Positions 1 to 12,140 of a DNA stretch of 64,000 nucleotides are shown here, in pieces (position 1 is the stretch's first letter; the number at the start of each line of letters is the position of its first letter). The notes under the pieces are model-generated. The model worked only from the letters and a program-made list of their open reading frames with translations. It ran no database searches and was not told the DNA's origin. Origin of the DNA: Capillidium heterosporum. Taxonomy: Eukaryota > Entomophthoromycota > Entomophthoromycetes > Entomophthorales > Capillidiaceae. The translations under genes and the position numbers were made by a program. The stretch is from assembly GCA_016630905.1 (NCBI GenBank), contig WBMQ01000007.1, positions 1,116,001 to 1,180,000 of the forward strand, given 5' to 3'.

Positions 1-362
1 TTTTTAGGTTGGGTATTGCCTAAAAAGCTGTATATGAGGGATTTGGTATGAGTTCGCGACGACCTTATATCCTTCTGCTTGATCAAAACTACTTCGTCAT
101 AAGCTAGGAAAAAGGTTAAAAATTTGGCTAGGACCACGAAAGTTTTCGGGGATTTGGCGGTAGGGTAGAGGTAACTTGCCAACTCCAACCCAGCTTTAAA
201 GTCTGTAGACATGCCTAATTTGTCAAAGTTGGATTTTACCCATTGGTTGATTTCGGCCAATATTGCTTCATCCTTTCCCAACGGGTTTATGGTTGTCCGT
301 TTAGGTAGTAGTATGGGCGGAAGGTGGAATTTATCGACTTTGAAGTTGGATCCGACTATCAT
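1..362 (-). CDS. Class I terpene synthase paralog, cut by window edge
   Basis: Reading from ATG at 362 to the window edge gives about 120 residues open throughout. They match the N-terminal third of the three complete terpene synthases in this window: FKVDKFHLPP near residues 8-16, an EINQWVKSNFDKLG block near 37-50, and the KFLTFFLAYD block near 80-89. The usual acidic metal-binding motif of class I synthases (DDxD/E in the paralogs) reads DEVV here, so the second acidic position is lost. The rest of the gene, including the NSE/DTE motif, lies outside the window. Because the C-terminal part is unseen, I cannot say whether this is an active enzyme, a divergent one or a pseudogene. Family assignment rests on direct comparison with the paralogs. 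Confidence 0.8.
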   Translation of the reverse strand, partial: MIVGSNFKVDKFHLPPILLPKRTTINPLGKDEAILAEINQWVKSNFDKLGMSTDFKAGLELASYLYPTAKSPKTFVVLAKFLTFFLAYDEVVLIKQKDIRSSRTHTKSLIYSFLGNTQPK

Positions 363-861
363 TATCTATTTTATTAAAGTTGAAACTTGTTGGTTTGGAA
401 CTTGAGAGGTACTTATGTAAATTTGTAGTTGTAGGAAAAGCATTCGTTAATTTATTTAAAACATCAAAGTTCGTCGGAATTGTACAATTGATACGTGGTA
501 TATTTGGTTGGAGTCAACCGATTTCAATCAGATTTTTAACGTCCAAGGTTTTACAAGGGAATTAAAAGCTTGTCGGTTGTAAACTAAAAGCTGTTGTTGC
601 ATACCTAAGCTCAATTAATTAGCTGCCCTTCTTTAGATACCTTCTTCAAACTTAGGTTGCGCAATTTCAACTTTCATTCAACGGTTGTGCTGGTACCCAT
701 ATCTCACTAACGATCCTTGGTTAAACTTTAATTGCGACTTTGACATGTGGAATTGTCTATTTGAACTTGTAAAGTTACCCTTCACAGCCATCTCTTGAAA
801 TCTATCTCTAGGGTTAAATTCCTATAAACTTCAACATGAAAGAAAAGTGCTATAAACCTAT
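363..861. other. Intergenic, nothing recognised
   Basis: AT-rich spacer between the 5' end of the partial terpene synthase and the 3' end of the Zn2Cys6 regulator. The short open frames here have no recognisable composition or motif. Confidence 0.5.
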
Positions 862-2707
862 TTATTTGAAAAAACTCTCATCAGCGTAGAAAGTCGAAAA
901 GAAGAGGGCGACTCCACTCTTAGTAAAAGTGCCTTTCCTAAAGATTTTCAGGTACTCCAGCCCATTGTCGATAACCAAACTTATTTCCTTAAATTCAGGA
1001 TACAGATTCCTATAAAGCTTAAGGTGGTTTAGGGCTGCGAACATGGGGAAAAGAGAAAAGGGATGGTACTTGCCACAGGTACCAAAGTTGATATAGATAT
1101 TGACGATTCTTATAAAACAATCGATACACTTGGTAGCTAAAGCTCGTGTCGCTATAGGGTCAGGATGTAGAGCAGGATCTTTTATGCAGATGGGCAGTGG
1201 CATCGAGTATGGGTTGGGATTGAGGAAGTATTCCAAGTCATAAAATCGCGCTAACGTCACGAACAATGCCATGTTAGCCAAGTTGATCATCTTATCGAAC
1301 AAAGTGACGATGTAAGTAGGGCATTCGCTATACTTCCGTCGGTACTTGATAAGCTTCCTCAATCGCATAAAAAAAGTTTGGATGGCGAGTTCCTTACACC
1401 ATGTTATCAGTGCTCTTAATTCTCCTGATGGAGTAGCCTGCTCCATAATTTTAGCTCGAAGTTCACCTAGGGCCAGAGTAACTATGGTATCCAACTTAAA
1501 CCCTATAGATGCAATGACGATACAATCCATCTCGGGATTATCTTTCAGACTGCAAGGCAGCCTCCAATCGGATAGAAACTGATTCGTGAACATGGATTTC
1601 AAATCGAGATCTAGCAACGCTGGTAGGGGGAACTGGTAAGCAAAAGTTTTGAAGTTGCCCAGGTGTAAACTGCAAGTCCGTGTCAAAATCTCGGTTACTG
1701 TAGAGTAGGTGATGTTTCGTTCAAACTGCACGACCTTACATATGTTCAATCGTTTCGGTAGATCTAGATGAAGTCCCAGCGCATGAATCATGTTGTTTAA
1801 TATCATAGGTGCTCCCTGGCCTATAGGCGTCAGCTTGACGTTGATGGTGAAGCAAAATATGATATGCAGCGCTTGGACCGAATCCAAACAACTTTTGAAA
1901 GTGATCGATTTAGCTAGGTAGACGATCTCATCGGTAGCCGCTTCTAACCAACTTATATCTTTCGTTTCAAGGCTCAACCTCTGTACACCCAAAACATAGA
2001 CCAGTAGGTTAAGTAGCCTGGAACGTTTCAATTGAAAAAAGGTTTCCCTCGTAAAAAGCGGTGAAAATGGATTGAAGTAGGTGAAGTATGCTTCGATGGA
2101 GCGGTAGTATATCTCAGGCGTGCCGTATTCGACTATAGGACTTGGTACCGAGTAAGTTATTGGGGCTTTGATGCCTCGGTTGTTGCGCCAAGTTTTGGTA
2201 TAGATATGCTTAGAGTATTTGATTATATTCTGGATGACTTGGATTTCCTTTAAGCTATCAACTTTGAACTTTAGCCCCATAATAGTGGCGTACAAGCCAA
2301 CTAGAGTGTGTTTAGATATCGTCTTCAACAGCCTATACTGTGGTAGACTGTAATTTGGTACGACTAGAGATCTAAGAGTTTCAAGCAAAAGTTAGCGCTG
2401 GTATAAGCAAAAGTGTTTACTTTCCAAGATCAAAGTAAATAGGATTGGACCTGGGTTTCAAAGTGACATTTAAAGGGTTGGGTTGCTTGGCCTTGTCCAA
2501 GACAACTTTGCGCACCCTTTTATAGGTTCGATTGTAGGTACAAGGGTTGTTGGATTGGAGGCAGGTCGTACATATAGGTAGGTGCATGGAACACTTCTGT
2601 TTCCTCGAGTTGCATCTATCACAAGCTCGGTTACTTATCACCAAGTTGGCGCTTTCGTTGACATAGTTGAAGTTGTTGGAACTCAAGTTTTTGAAGCTGT
2701 TGGCCAT
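862..2707 (-). CDS. Zn2Cys6 fungal transcription factor
   Basis: Two exons (2707-2421 and 2371-862) are joined across a 49-nt intron with a GTAAAC donor, a GCTAAC branch site and a CTTAG acceptor. The product is 598 aa. Residues around 29-56 hold a textbook binuclear zinc cluster with spacing C-x2-C-x6-C-x6-C-x2-C-x6-C, beginning CDRCNSRKQKC, followed by a basic linker (YKRVRK). The long remainder resembles the middle homology region of fungal regulators: helical, with an FNPFSPLFTRETF-like segment. Such proteins act in the nucleus as sequence-specific activators or repressors. It lies between the edge terpene synthase and the rest of the terpenoid genes, so it is a candidate cluster regulator. 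That role is inferred from position only. I chose the ATG at 2707; the codon just upstream is GTG. Confidence 0.88.
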
Positions 2708-2710
2708 CAC

Positions 2711-4004
2711 AAAAGAAAACTAAGATGAATGTAGAGAAAATTCGATGAAAATAAGTGCTTATTAATGCGATTTTTTGACTCATAGTAACAAGTTATTTTG
2801 CAAAACAAATGAAGGAAATAAATTAGACTTGATATATAATTTGGTATCGAGACTTTGAAGTATACTAATTTTTCTTTTGATCAGGATCTGATATTAATCA
2901 TAGGAACATTCTTCAATTTGGCTGTCGGAAATAGGAATTTCTCATTTTTGTAAAGGGAATCAAATTCGTTGTCGGAAGTTGGATTTTACATTTCGCTATA
3001 AATGGCAAGTGACTACCACCGAGAACATGTTGTGCCTTGAGGTTTAAGGATAACTTTGGCAACGAAAATTTGTCCATAGTTTGGAATATCTACTAAGCTC
3101 TACAAGTGTTTTAGTTTATAGATAGCCTCGGCTATTTAATAGTCCTATGAACTGTGTTTTAATATAACCCAGTTTCGACTTGCTTTTAATTCCTTTATTA
3201 CCAAAACGATATGCATATTTATCTATCTATCTAAATATATACAGATAACCAATTTTAAGTATCCCTATTAGACGCTATGCAATAATCCTAGTAGATGATA
3301 AATTCAAAGGGGAATAGCGATTCCCGTTTCAACAAAGCACATATCAACATTTTAAGGATACTGTTAATATATATTAGCCATATAGTGCAGGAGCCAACGT
3401 AACCAGTGACTGCCTTTAACATTAGTCTGATACAAATATATATTTAGCGTTATGTAAAAGCATTATAAATACATAGCTAATCTATTAGATTTTAGCGACT
3501 GGGTGGTTTACTATATCGTAGCTCGCTAAATCTCCAGTCCGCACTGATGATCGGAAGCTTGGTAAGAGTCAAGCTCATCAAGATGAAGTAATGCCAACGG
3601 TAATAGATTGATATAAGCCGATGTATTATAGCTTCTATAGGAATCAATAAAAACACGTGGTATTTCAGTTCGGTCTATTGGTAGATTCTTATTGTCGGGA
3701 TGATTGACTATCTGGTTTATAGTAACTAGTTTATTGTAATCTAATGGCCTTTTATTGGATAGTATTGAGAAGTTAATAGATAAGGGTGTCAATAAAGTTT
3801 AAGAGGATCTCATTTAGAAGTATAAATTTATTTATTCAAATAACTTTATAATTCAACATATTTAATTGGGTAGTTTATAATACTATAGACAAAAGATTGG
3901 GTATTGTAGAATAATGAGATCTCTACAAACCATATACTTATAATATATATAAATTGCCTATACTTTAAAGCAAACTAGAAACTGGTGCTCCATGAATTTA
4001 TTTA
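2711..4004. other. AT-rich spacer, no supported gene
   Basis: About 1.3 kb of AT-rich sequence upstream of the Zn2Cys6 gene and downstream of the lipase relic. A TATC microsatellite-like run lies near 3218-3232. An 88-codon open frame on the minus strand (3792-3526) has no motif I recognise and is not supported as a gene. Confidence 0.5.
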
Positions 4005-4960
4005 TTACAGAAGGTATCGATGAAGAAAATATTTATAAGGAGGATATGGTTTTCTAGATATAAACTCCCTCTCCTTCCATCCACATTCTAGGTTCTCATC
4101 ACATATATATTTATCGTAGACCATCAACTTCATTCTATCTAAATTTTTAATTTTAAGTTCGTGTATCTCACCACCAGTATATACATAGCCTAGCAGCCTA
4201 GAAAATAAGCGTGATATCAAGTCGCTCTGATTAGCATATTTAGTAATTGGATATTGAGACCATATATATACTCAACGAACCTATCGCTTCCAACTCTAGG
4301 GCTTGCATAGATATAACTGATGATGAATCAGTTTTCACCAAGCTACTTGAGAAATTGAACCCAGTTAGGTAGCAATAGAGCAGATATGCCAGCATCTAAA
4401 CTATACTCGATAATATGTAAGGCATAGTCCTTGTAATAGTTTTCGAGAAACTTTTTGACGCTTGACTGTGTTTTAAAGTAAGAAAGATAGCAAAAGAAGA
4501 AGCCATAATTAACGACTATGTTAGGTCTCACGCAAGAGCAATCCATTTTCTGAGCAGCTAAGTTGATGACCATGTTCTGAGTCGATATTGCACTACGGTA
4601 CGATATCACTACAAGCTCTTTGGGTCTGTTCAATTCAATAATAATTAGCAAGCCCATATATTTATTTCAAATCATTGACATATCGTTCAAATCTCTCTCA
4701 TACTTACATTTTTTTGTCGATTATCTTCTCCTTGGTACAGATGGCTATAATAGTAAACTATAAGTACCATTTCATCTTTTCAATAGTGCTGTGCTTGAAG
4801 ATGCGAGGAGTTTGGAATTTTTTGAGTGGGGCTTATACTAGAGGTTTGTAGTAACTCTGTAAGGTATATGGCACAAGCAAATTCCTCAACGTGTTTAATA
4901 TTAAGAAAAGGTATAGAGACTGATTGATCTTTGAATAGATTTAGAACTAACTTCTCAAAC
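4005..4960 (-). pseudogene. Decayed class 3 (fungal) lipase
   Basis: Pieces in different frames follow the order of an alpha/beta-hydrolase lipase_3 protein. First comes a possible N-terminal EEFACAIYLTELL piece near 4900. At 4657-4343 is a segment with KELVVISYRS (normally the SFRG(S/T) strand), KMDCSC, and an EYSLDAG piece where the nucleophile elbow GHSLGG should be. Near 4310-4250, in another frame, is YASPRVGSDRFVEY, the usual YGxPRVGN block. At 4220-4005 are RLLGYVYTGGEI and a CDENLEC segment typical of the C-terminus. The putative nucleophile Ser is still encoded, but the flanking glycines and the His are gone and the frame is broken at least once. I read this as a dead gene. An active, spliced version is unlikely because the lost residues are catalytic-site residues. 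Confidence 0.7.
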
Positions 4961-7121
4961 TTTTAGAACTTCATTTACGACTTTGACACTATCACTTATA
5001 TATATATCGATGTTATTGGTGTTTGAAGTCACTAGATCAGTAACTATGAACCCTTGGATGATAGTTAATAGGATTTAATCTAGACCGGATTATTCATATT
5101 TATTTAAATAATTTACACTGCTTTATCAATGACTATATATACGCTATATATATATTAAGTATAAAAACCATGACATTTAATATTTACAGGATATTATATA
5201 AATGAATGGTTTCCTAACTATTGATAGTACAACTAATACTATTTAAACCTTTATATAGAATTTCTTATGTGTCTTTTATCTCTACTGTCTTTTGGAATAA
5301 TGAGCAAATCAATAGACTTTACATAGTGAACAAGCATCTGTAAATTCATCATATAAATCTATACCTGCGTATATCATTGAGTGAAAGCTTTATTACTATA
5401 AATGTCATTATACAAAGGTTCACACTTGCTAAACGTGTACACCCATATATTTCGACATATACTACCGCTTAATTTTAAATATGCTGATATATGTACGTAA
5501 TTTTATATAGGAGCGGAAAAAAGATTCTATGAACGATCCTAAAAATTTTAACTCAGCTAGTTCTTACTATATAAAGAAAAACAAATTCGACATCCTATTA
5601 AAGAACTTTTACTCTTCTATTTATTCCATTAGGTAGATAGAAATTATCTTTAAATAAAAGAATCAGACTATACTTAAAGGCCATGGCCAACGTTTCTATA
5701 AAACTATCTCTTCCAATATGTTTAACAACGTTTTTCCATTCAACTCCAGTATCATTTTAAATTTTACATATTTAGCGCAGTATACAAAGTAATATAGCTC
5801 TTCATATGTTCTACTAACATTGTATACCCGTCTAATGCTAAATTAAGGCAAAGGTATAGTGATTCAAAACTGATTTGTATATTCCTTGAAAGTATACGTA
5901 TTATAAGGTCCAAAGAGGTACCGTTGGATCCAGCTAATGATGATATTATAATGGGGGTGTATGACATGATAGGTCGGGATAGTAGAACCAATGTCAACCA
6001 TTGCATTGATAATATAAATTACTCAAAGGAGGTAAATCCAAAGGGAAGTAAAGAAAGTTTGAACGGAGTGAGCTGAGAGGGTAGAGAATTCGGACCACAT
6101 ATTCGCACAATCTAATAACCAAAAGACTTACTAGGAACAAGACTTTATTCGTAGGCCAAAAAAAAATCAGGCTGTCGCAACAGCTATGGCTAAGGATTAG
6201 GATCAAGAGGTGAGTAATAGCTACGAATAGTGAGATGGAACGTTGTCAAGATAAGAGTTTTTGATAGCAATTGGAGAGTTTAAATACCTCTGATACTTTC
6301 AATAGCTAGTTTAGGTGTAAGCTTATTCATCTTCATATTTGAATGAGAGGACAGAATTCAAGTAATCAATCGAACTTAGGGTGCGGAATAGGCCTGTAAC
6401 CAAAATGATTACTAATTGGGATAGTAACAGGGAAAATATTGGTAACACAATGTAAAAAGAGAACAAATAAGCAAAACGGGCCTATGACCTAGTTGTAAGG
6501 ATTGTAGCAACTAGAGTTGTTATAGTAAGTTAAATTGAAATGAATAAGTTTAGAGATAGTGGATCTTTCTTGTATAGCTTTTTTAAAATAGACTATATTA
6601 AATAAAAGTAAATGTCATTAGTAATAACAATAAGAGAATGTTAGATGTATTCATATATGTATTTTCTTGAAAAATATGCCTTAAATATACTTTATTTTAT
6701 TAAAAAATCTCAACATACTTATATAGCAATGCTATATTATAAGCTTTACAAATTAATTTATAAAATAGTAAAGTTGGTATACTTTGCTATAAAAGGCTGT
6801 AATATCTAACAAATTAGTCCTAAATATAAAAAAATTGGGGTATTGATAGAAATTTTCAAATTTTATACAAATTCAATAAATTTACAAATACTTGAAACTG
6901 CCTTAACTACTAAAATCTCATCAATATTGACTTATAAAGAGATGGATGCAGGTTGAAACTATTGCTTTCAGACGCTTCTCTTCATATTTTAGGTGGTAGT
7001 AGGAATTATAAATAAATCGGACTAACCCATAAAATAGCAAAAGTTAGCATATTTCATATGCTACAAAAGGTTATATAATTGAGCGGATAAGTCCCAAAGT
7101 AGCTAAATGGTTTTTATAAGA
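4961..7121. other. Long AT-rich spacer, nothing certain
   Basis: About 2.1 kb, very AT-rich. Minus-strand open frames of 70-80 codons (6206-5764) contain some protein-like runs but no family I can name, and they are interrupted. No intact gene, RNA or repeat is supported. Confidence 0.45.
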
Positions 7122-7278
7122 TGATCAGAATTTAAAGACCGATTCCATTTTTACAATTTATCTTTTTACAGCTGTACCAAAGCTGCCTTCAAAGATATCG
7201 ATAGGCAGGATTTGTCGTGCCATCATCAGATCAACCATCCATTTCAAATGGGAAAAAGGAAGCCGGATATGACTAAAT
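7122..7278 (-). pseudogene. Short coding relic of unknown origin
   Basis: A minus-strand frame ends with a stop at about 7162. It encodes roughly 45 residues of protein-like composition (IRLPFSHLKWMVDLMMARQ followed by an ILPIDIFEG piece). It has no start codon nearby and sits just downstream of the terpene synthase gene on the same strand. It looks like the surviving 3' end of a lost gene. I do not recognise the family. It could also be chance. Confidence 0.25.
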
Positions 7279-7368
7279 CCATTACCAATTTCGGTTATAT
7301 ATTTTTACTTTTTAAAACTGTATACGTATATTGAAGCATCATTCATAATTTAAAAACAATAAACTTTA

Positions 7369-8412
7369 CTACTTGGTTAAGCAGGTAAACTCCGGATTCA
7401 TATGTAGCCATCCCCCATCCTTAATTTGAATATTCGATCGTTTATCGACAGGTCCATGGTACCTTGGTGTCTCCTGCGAATAATTTAGATTTCCATTCAT
7501 GCAGCTCAACAAAAGCCTTATATACTCCTTCTCTTCCTCGGTAGGGTTTTCCTCAAGTATCGCATCCCTTTCCCTGTAGAATTCCTGTTCAAATTTTTTA
7601 ATAAGCTCATTAGTGATCTCTACAGCCTTGTCGATACCCAACTTATGATGATAGGCCAAGATAAAAATACAGTTCGCCCCCATATCCTTGTAATACTCCT
7701 TACGGAAGGAGTACAAATCATTTACTAGACCTAGATGCTTGGCGCAGATGTGAAATAAGTCATTAAACTTGGTGTTAGTCGTGATAGGCTCCAGGAATTT
7801 GGAAGTATCTAAGTTTTGAATAGCTTCCCCGATACTGGTGATCAGCACGGCGCCTCCACTCTCTTCCCTAAAGCTTAAGTATTCCTCTATAGTAACTACC
7901 TGGCTACCGTCTTTCAAACTTTGTTTAAGTTGCTGCTCCTTGAACACGGACTGTACCCATAATCTCATGCCTAAACTGATTCGATCGCTGCATGCTTTAT
8001 TGGTATGAGCTCTTATCTCCGAACCGAAATGCTGCATCAGCTTACCTACGCCATCTTCTGGTTCTATTTCTCCATCAAAAACTTGAACTAACTTGTCAAA
8101 TTTCTTACTTGAGCTAGAGGTTGAGTTGGTATGATCTACATCGTCGTAAGCGAATATAAAGGTTAGGAATTTGGCCATCAGTATAAAGTTTTGTTTGGAG
8201 GTGGCGTTTGCGTACATATAGGTTGCAAATTCTAAACCCATCTTAGTCGATGGGGAGTCAGATACCTTACCTAATTTAGATTGAAGCCAATTGTCGATTT
8301 CCGTTTTCACGGTTGAGTCTTCACTAAATTTGCTTTTGAGGTTGGAACTTTCTTCCAGAGCTATGGCTGGTAAGTAGAACCTGGTAACCTTGAAGTCAAA
8401 TTCTGAATTCAT
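7369..8412 (-). CDS. Class I terpene synthase (paralog 1)
   Basis: 347 residues from ATG 8412, exactly the length of the paralog at 20179. The frame stays open upstream to an alternative ATG at 8565/8568 that would add 52 residues. Class I terpene synthase hallmarks are present: an acidic metal motif in FAYDDVDH (residues 90-93), the NSE-type motif NDLYSFRKE at 231-239, and a terminal RY pair at 317-318. The expected chemistry is Mg2+-dependent ionisation of a prenyl diphosphate such as FPP, followed by cyclisation, in the cytosol. The product cannot be predicted. It is strongly similar along its length to the synthase at 22755 (shared SPSTKMGLEF, SDRISLGM, DMGANCIFILAYH). It is divergently arranged with the antiporter gene at 8894. 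Confidence 0.9.
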   Translation of the reverse strand: MNSEFDFKVTRFYLPAIALEESSNLKSKFSEDSTVKTEIDNWLQSKLGKVSDSPSTKMGLEFATYMYANATSKQNFILMAKFLTFIFAYDDVDHTNSTSSSSKKFDKLVQVFDGEIEPEDGVGKLMQHFGSEIRAHTNKACSDRISLGMRLWVQSVFKEQQLKQSLKDGSQVVTIEEYLSFREESGGAVLITSIGEAIQNLDTSKFLEPITTNTKFNDLFHICAKHLGLVNDLYSFRKEYYKDMGANCIFILAYHHKLGIDKAVEITNELIKKFEQEFYRERDAILEENPTEEEKEYIRLLLSCMNGNLNYSQETPRYHGPVDKRSNIQIKDGGWLHMNPEFTCLTK

Positions 8413-8893
8413 CTCTTGAATATTGTTAACTGTTATCGCTATTGCTTGATTGTAACCTATAGACGCTGACACGAAGCTTTGTTGTTGATCTGAGATGGTG
8501 CAAGCAAAAATTCTAATTGTGACAAAGCTAATCGATTTTGTTTCAAATGAAAGTACGTCATCCATCAATCCAATAAGCTTTCATCAGCAACTGCTACGAT
8601 AAGCCTTTATTCGTCTGCCTTTGGTGTATTCAAAACTGAATTTGAATCTGACACCACAATAGACAATGTCGGTGTAGCATCAAAAGGATGGAAAGCCACC
8701 TCAATAAACTCAATCTAAATATAAATGGCAAACCTTTTCATTTATTTGCCAACCCGTTAGTTTAACTTCGTTGAGTCGCCAAACCTATAAATTTGAAACC
8801 TAAGGACGACTGCTTATATTTACCTCAAATATAACATCCCAACATCCCAACTCAACCATTTATAAGAACTCAACATCTTATAAACCCTATCTG

Positions 8894-11508
8894 ATGACTA
8901 TTCCAGCCGATCACAATACCGAAGGCTCGTTCCTAATTGGCCGGAACCCCTTCCAATTCACCTTCCTCCAACCTTTACCTTTCTTCATCCTACAGATGCT
9001 GATAATAATATCCTTCTGTCGACTTATCCAACTTATTCTAAAACCCCTTAAGCAGCCGGCCATAATAGCCGAGATCCTAGCTGGTATAGTGTTAGGACCT
9101 TCAGCACTAGGCTACGTACCCCATTTCAAAGAAACCATATTCCCCGATAACAGTTTACCCTTCCTAAACCTAGTTTCCAATTTCGGCTTGGTTTTATTTC
9201 TATTTCTAATAGGCTTGGAGTTGGATCCAGTAGCTATGAAGAAGGATTTCAAGTATTCGATATTTATCTCGGTTGCTGGGATGGCTTTGCCCTTTGTTAC
9301 TGGAGTGGGAGCTTCCTATGCTTTGTTCTCGCTAATTGAAACCGAAACTAAGGTGGGATTTCCTACCTACGTTTTGTTCTTGGGGGTAGCTATGGCTATA
9401 ACGGTAATCTTCAAGCGTTTAATCATTTTTATTAACCATAAATAAAGGCTTTTCCAGTACTAGCCCGAATTCTAACCGAGCTACGTATGCTAAAGACCAA
9501 AGTGGGTAAGATTACGGTGGCTTCAGCCGCTATAGATGACGTTACATCTTGGTGCCTACTAGCCTTAGTCATCTCGATGATCAACGCCGGTTCGGGTTTA
9601 GTCGCCCTCTACGTCTTCCTTATGGGCTTGGGGTATACCCTTATCCTTGTATTGCTAGTCCGTCCCATTCTTCTCTTCGGGTTCCGACGTAGTGGTGTAT
9701 TGAACCGAGGTCCATCCCAGTTCGTTATGTTTGTTGTTTTAGGTCTGGTTTTTGTGAGTGCTTTTATTACCGATGCCATAGGCATCCATGCTATCTTCGG
9801 GGGCTTTATAATCGGGGTGATCATGCCCCATGAAGGAGGGTTCGCCGTAAGCATAACGGAAAAGATCGAAGACTTGATAACGGTCCTTTTCCTACCCCTC
9901 TATTTCGCGCTGTCAGGATTGAAAACCGATATCACCACTTTGAATGATGGATTAGGCTGGGCTATGGTAGCCTTGGTCATAACTGTCGCCTGCTTAGGTA
10001 AAATCATCGGTTGTACTCTGGCTGCCAAAGCTTCCAAATTGAGTTGGAGGGAATCCTTTGCAGTGGGTATTCTGATGAACTGTAAGGGTTTAGTTGAACT
10101 CATCGTACTAAATTTGGGGTACGATGGTGGTGTAATTTCGAAACGCACCTTTGCCATAATGGTCCTTATGGCCCTATTTACCACCTTTATGACGGTGCCT
10201 TTAGTCTCCATAGTATATCCCCCTTCGATCTACCGAAAGAAGAATGAAGTTGACGTGGATGATTTTGATGGTAGAAAGTTGAATCTTATGGTATGCTTGA
10301 GCAAGATCGATCATGTCCCAGCAGTTATGACCTTAGTGCAGATGTTGCAACACGACAATTCGAATCACTTCCCACCTGAGCTACCAGCTCCTGGACAAAA
10401 TGATCTATTCAAGAAACCAGATAGTGGCATTGATCCTCTCCTATCATTAAAGGTCTATGCTCTTCGGTTAATGGAGTTGACGGAACGGAATTCGAGTGTT
10501 ATGCACTACTCCGAATCAGACGGGACCTTACAGCTTGACCCAGTGATGAACGTCTTTCGAACCTTCAGTCAACTTATGGCAGTAGGTACCAAATCTATGT
10601 TGCGAGTGGTTCCGATCCAAGACTTTGCTGATGTTACCAAACGTCAGGCTGATGAAGTCAAGGCTGATTTAGTTGTCGTACCATGGGCTGGAAGTGGTAC
10701 ACTAATTAACGTTACACCTACTCCACTTGAAGAGCTGTTTCAGTCCAATATACGAAGGAAAGAGAATCGACATACATCGATGCACCACAACAACTTTGTC
10801 AAGGAGCTATTCAAAAGTTCACCGTGCTGTGTTGCCGTTTTAGTGGATAGAGGGTTCGCCATAAGTCAACAAACTAACCCCAACTCTTCTACAGCCACAT
10901 CACCACCTCAATCCCCAGTATCGGAGAGGTTTAATACACCATCGAGCAGTGCTCAACAGATCCTATTTCCGTTCTTTGGTGGTGCAGACGATCGAGCTGC
11001 TTTGGACATCGTGTTTGGACTGGCACAGCAGAATTCGGTCAGTGTCAAAGTTCTAAGATTTTTACATAGTACCACTGCCTCAGCTTTAAACAGGATAAAT
11101 TCCACTTCGACTATCAGCACCACCGTTACTGAACTAGATTCTCTGCCACTCCCCGCCACCAATCAATCCGATTTCCTTAAATCCCAAACTTTGGATCAAC
11201 AGCTCCTGGATCATTACTTTGGTACCAATATTAACCCTGACACTACTACCCATCAAATAGGCAGGATAGCTTACGAAATTATCAAAACGTCTGCTCCACT
11301 ACGTGATTTTTTAGACTATTTAACGCCACTCACTAGGAAGGATTTGGTCGTCGTTGGTAGGAGAAACAGTCTGACTTTGGAACAGCTATATGGGTTTGAA
11401 ATGAAAAAGCTAGATGGAGCTAGGCGAAAGACTTTGGGTGATTTGGCTGAAGCAACTCTGCGAATTAACGGGAGGGCCTCCTTGCTGATCGTTGGAAAGA
11501 GGAATTAG
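8894..11508 (+). CDS. KHA1: Kha1-type cation/proton antiporter (CPA2 family)
   Basis: Two exons (8894-9403 and 9448-11508) with a 44-nt intron; 856 aa, close to the roughly 870 aa of yeast Kha1. Splicing restores the conserved reading AIT-AFPVLARILTEL. The N-terminal half is a Na+/H+ exchanger domain of about 12 membrane spans, with signature pieces LAGIVLGPSALGY, LFLFLIGLELD, DDVTSWCLLA, GAxFGGFIIGVIMPHE-like and NCKGLVELIVLN. The C-terminal half is soluble and resembles the universal-stress-like domain of this family (TPLTRKDLVVVGRR, RASLLIVGKR). In yeast this protein acts in Golgi-type membranes in K+ and pH balance. It is a housekeeping-type gene embedded among the terpenoid genes. A link to secondary metabolism is not evident. 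Confidence 0.92.
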
Positions 11509-12140
11509 ATATATGCAAGGCAGTTACTACTATAAACTAATAAATACACTTTCTTTCTATTTATATTTAAATGGAACAAGAAGTATAAACTTATAGTTTA
11601 GCAAATACTTTTTATACATCGAATTTTAAACATATGTAGCAGTTTCTAGATGTTAGCGTCGTAAATTTTGAACTCAGATATTTAAACCGATATTCTTCAA
11701 ACTTAAAAGCTAATACAAGTTTTCAAAAAAAGCCTTAGATTTGATAATTTATGTTTCTATATCCATCACTTAAAGATGCTAATTTTAAAACATTGTTGTG
11801 CAATAGATTTTACCTAAATAAGGATTGAATACCACTAAATTAGTGATAAAACATGAAAATAAGACGAAAAAAGCAGAGGTGCGATAAGATAAAGAAGCTA
11901 CTATATGGTTCAAAACCCATGTCCAGCTCTGCAACCAAATATTATTATGCAAAGTCCAAAGCCTTTGTCTAATATCTACATTAGTTAGAGGGTCTCCAAT
12001 AATTAGACTGCAATCTTACATAACCTGAATCTAAAAAATATACGAAGCGTTTTATTATAAAACCTTTAAAACGGACATAGTTTGCAAAAAAGTAGTACAC
12101 ACCTGCCTCTCTATCCTAATTAATTGACCAAAAAGTTACG
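11509..12140. other. Intergenic
   Basis: Noncoding spacer of about 630 bp. A TATAAAAC element near 12056 lies some 80 nt before the CAP gene start and may be its TATA box. Nothing else is recognised. Confidence 0.5.
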
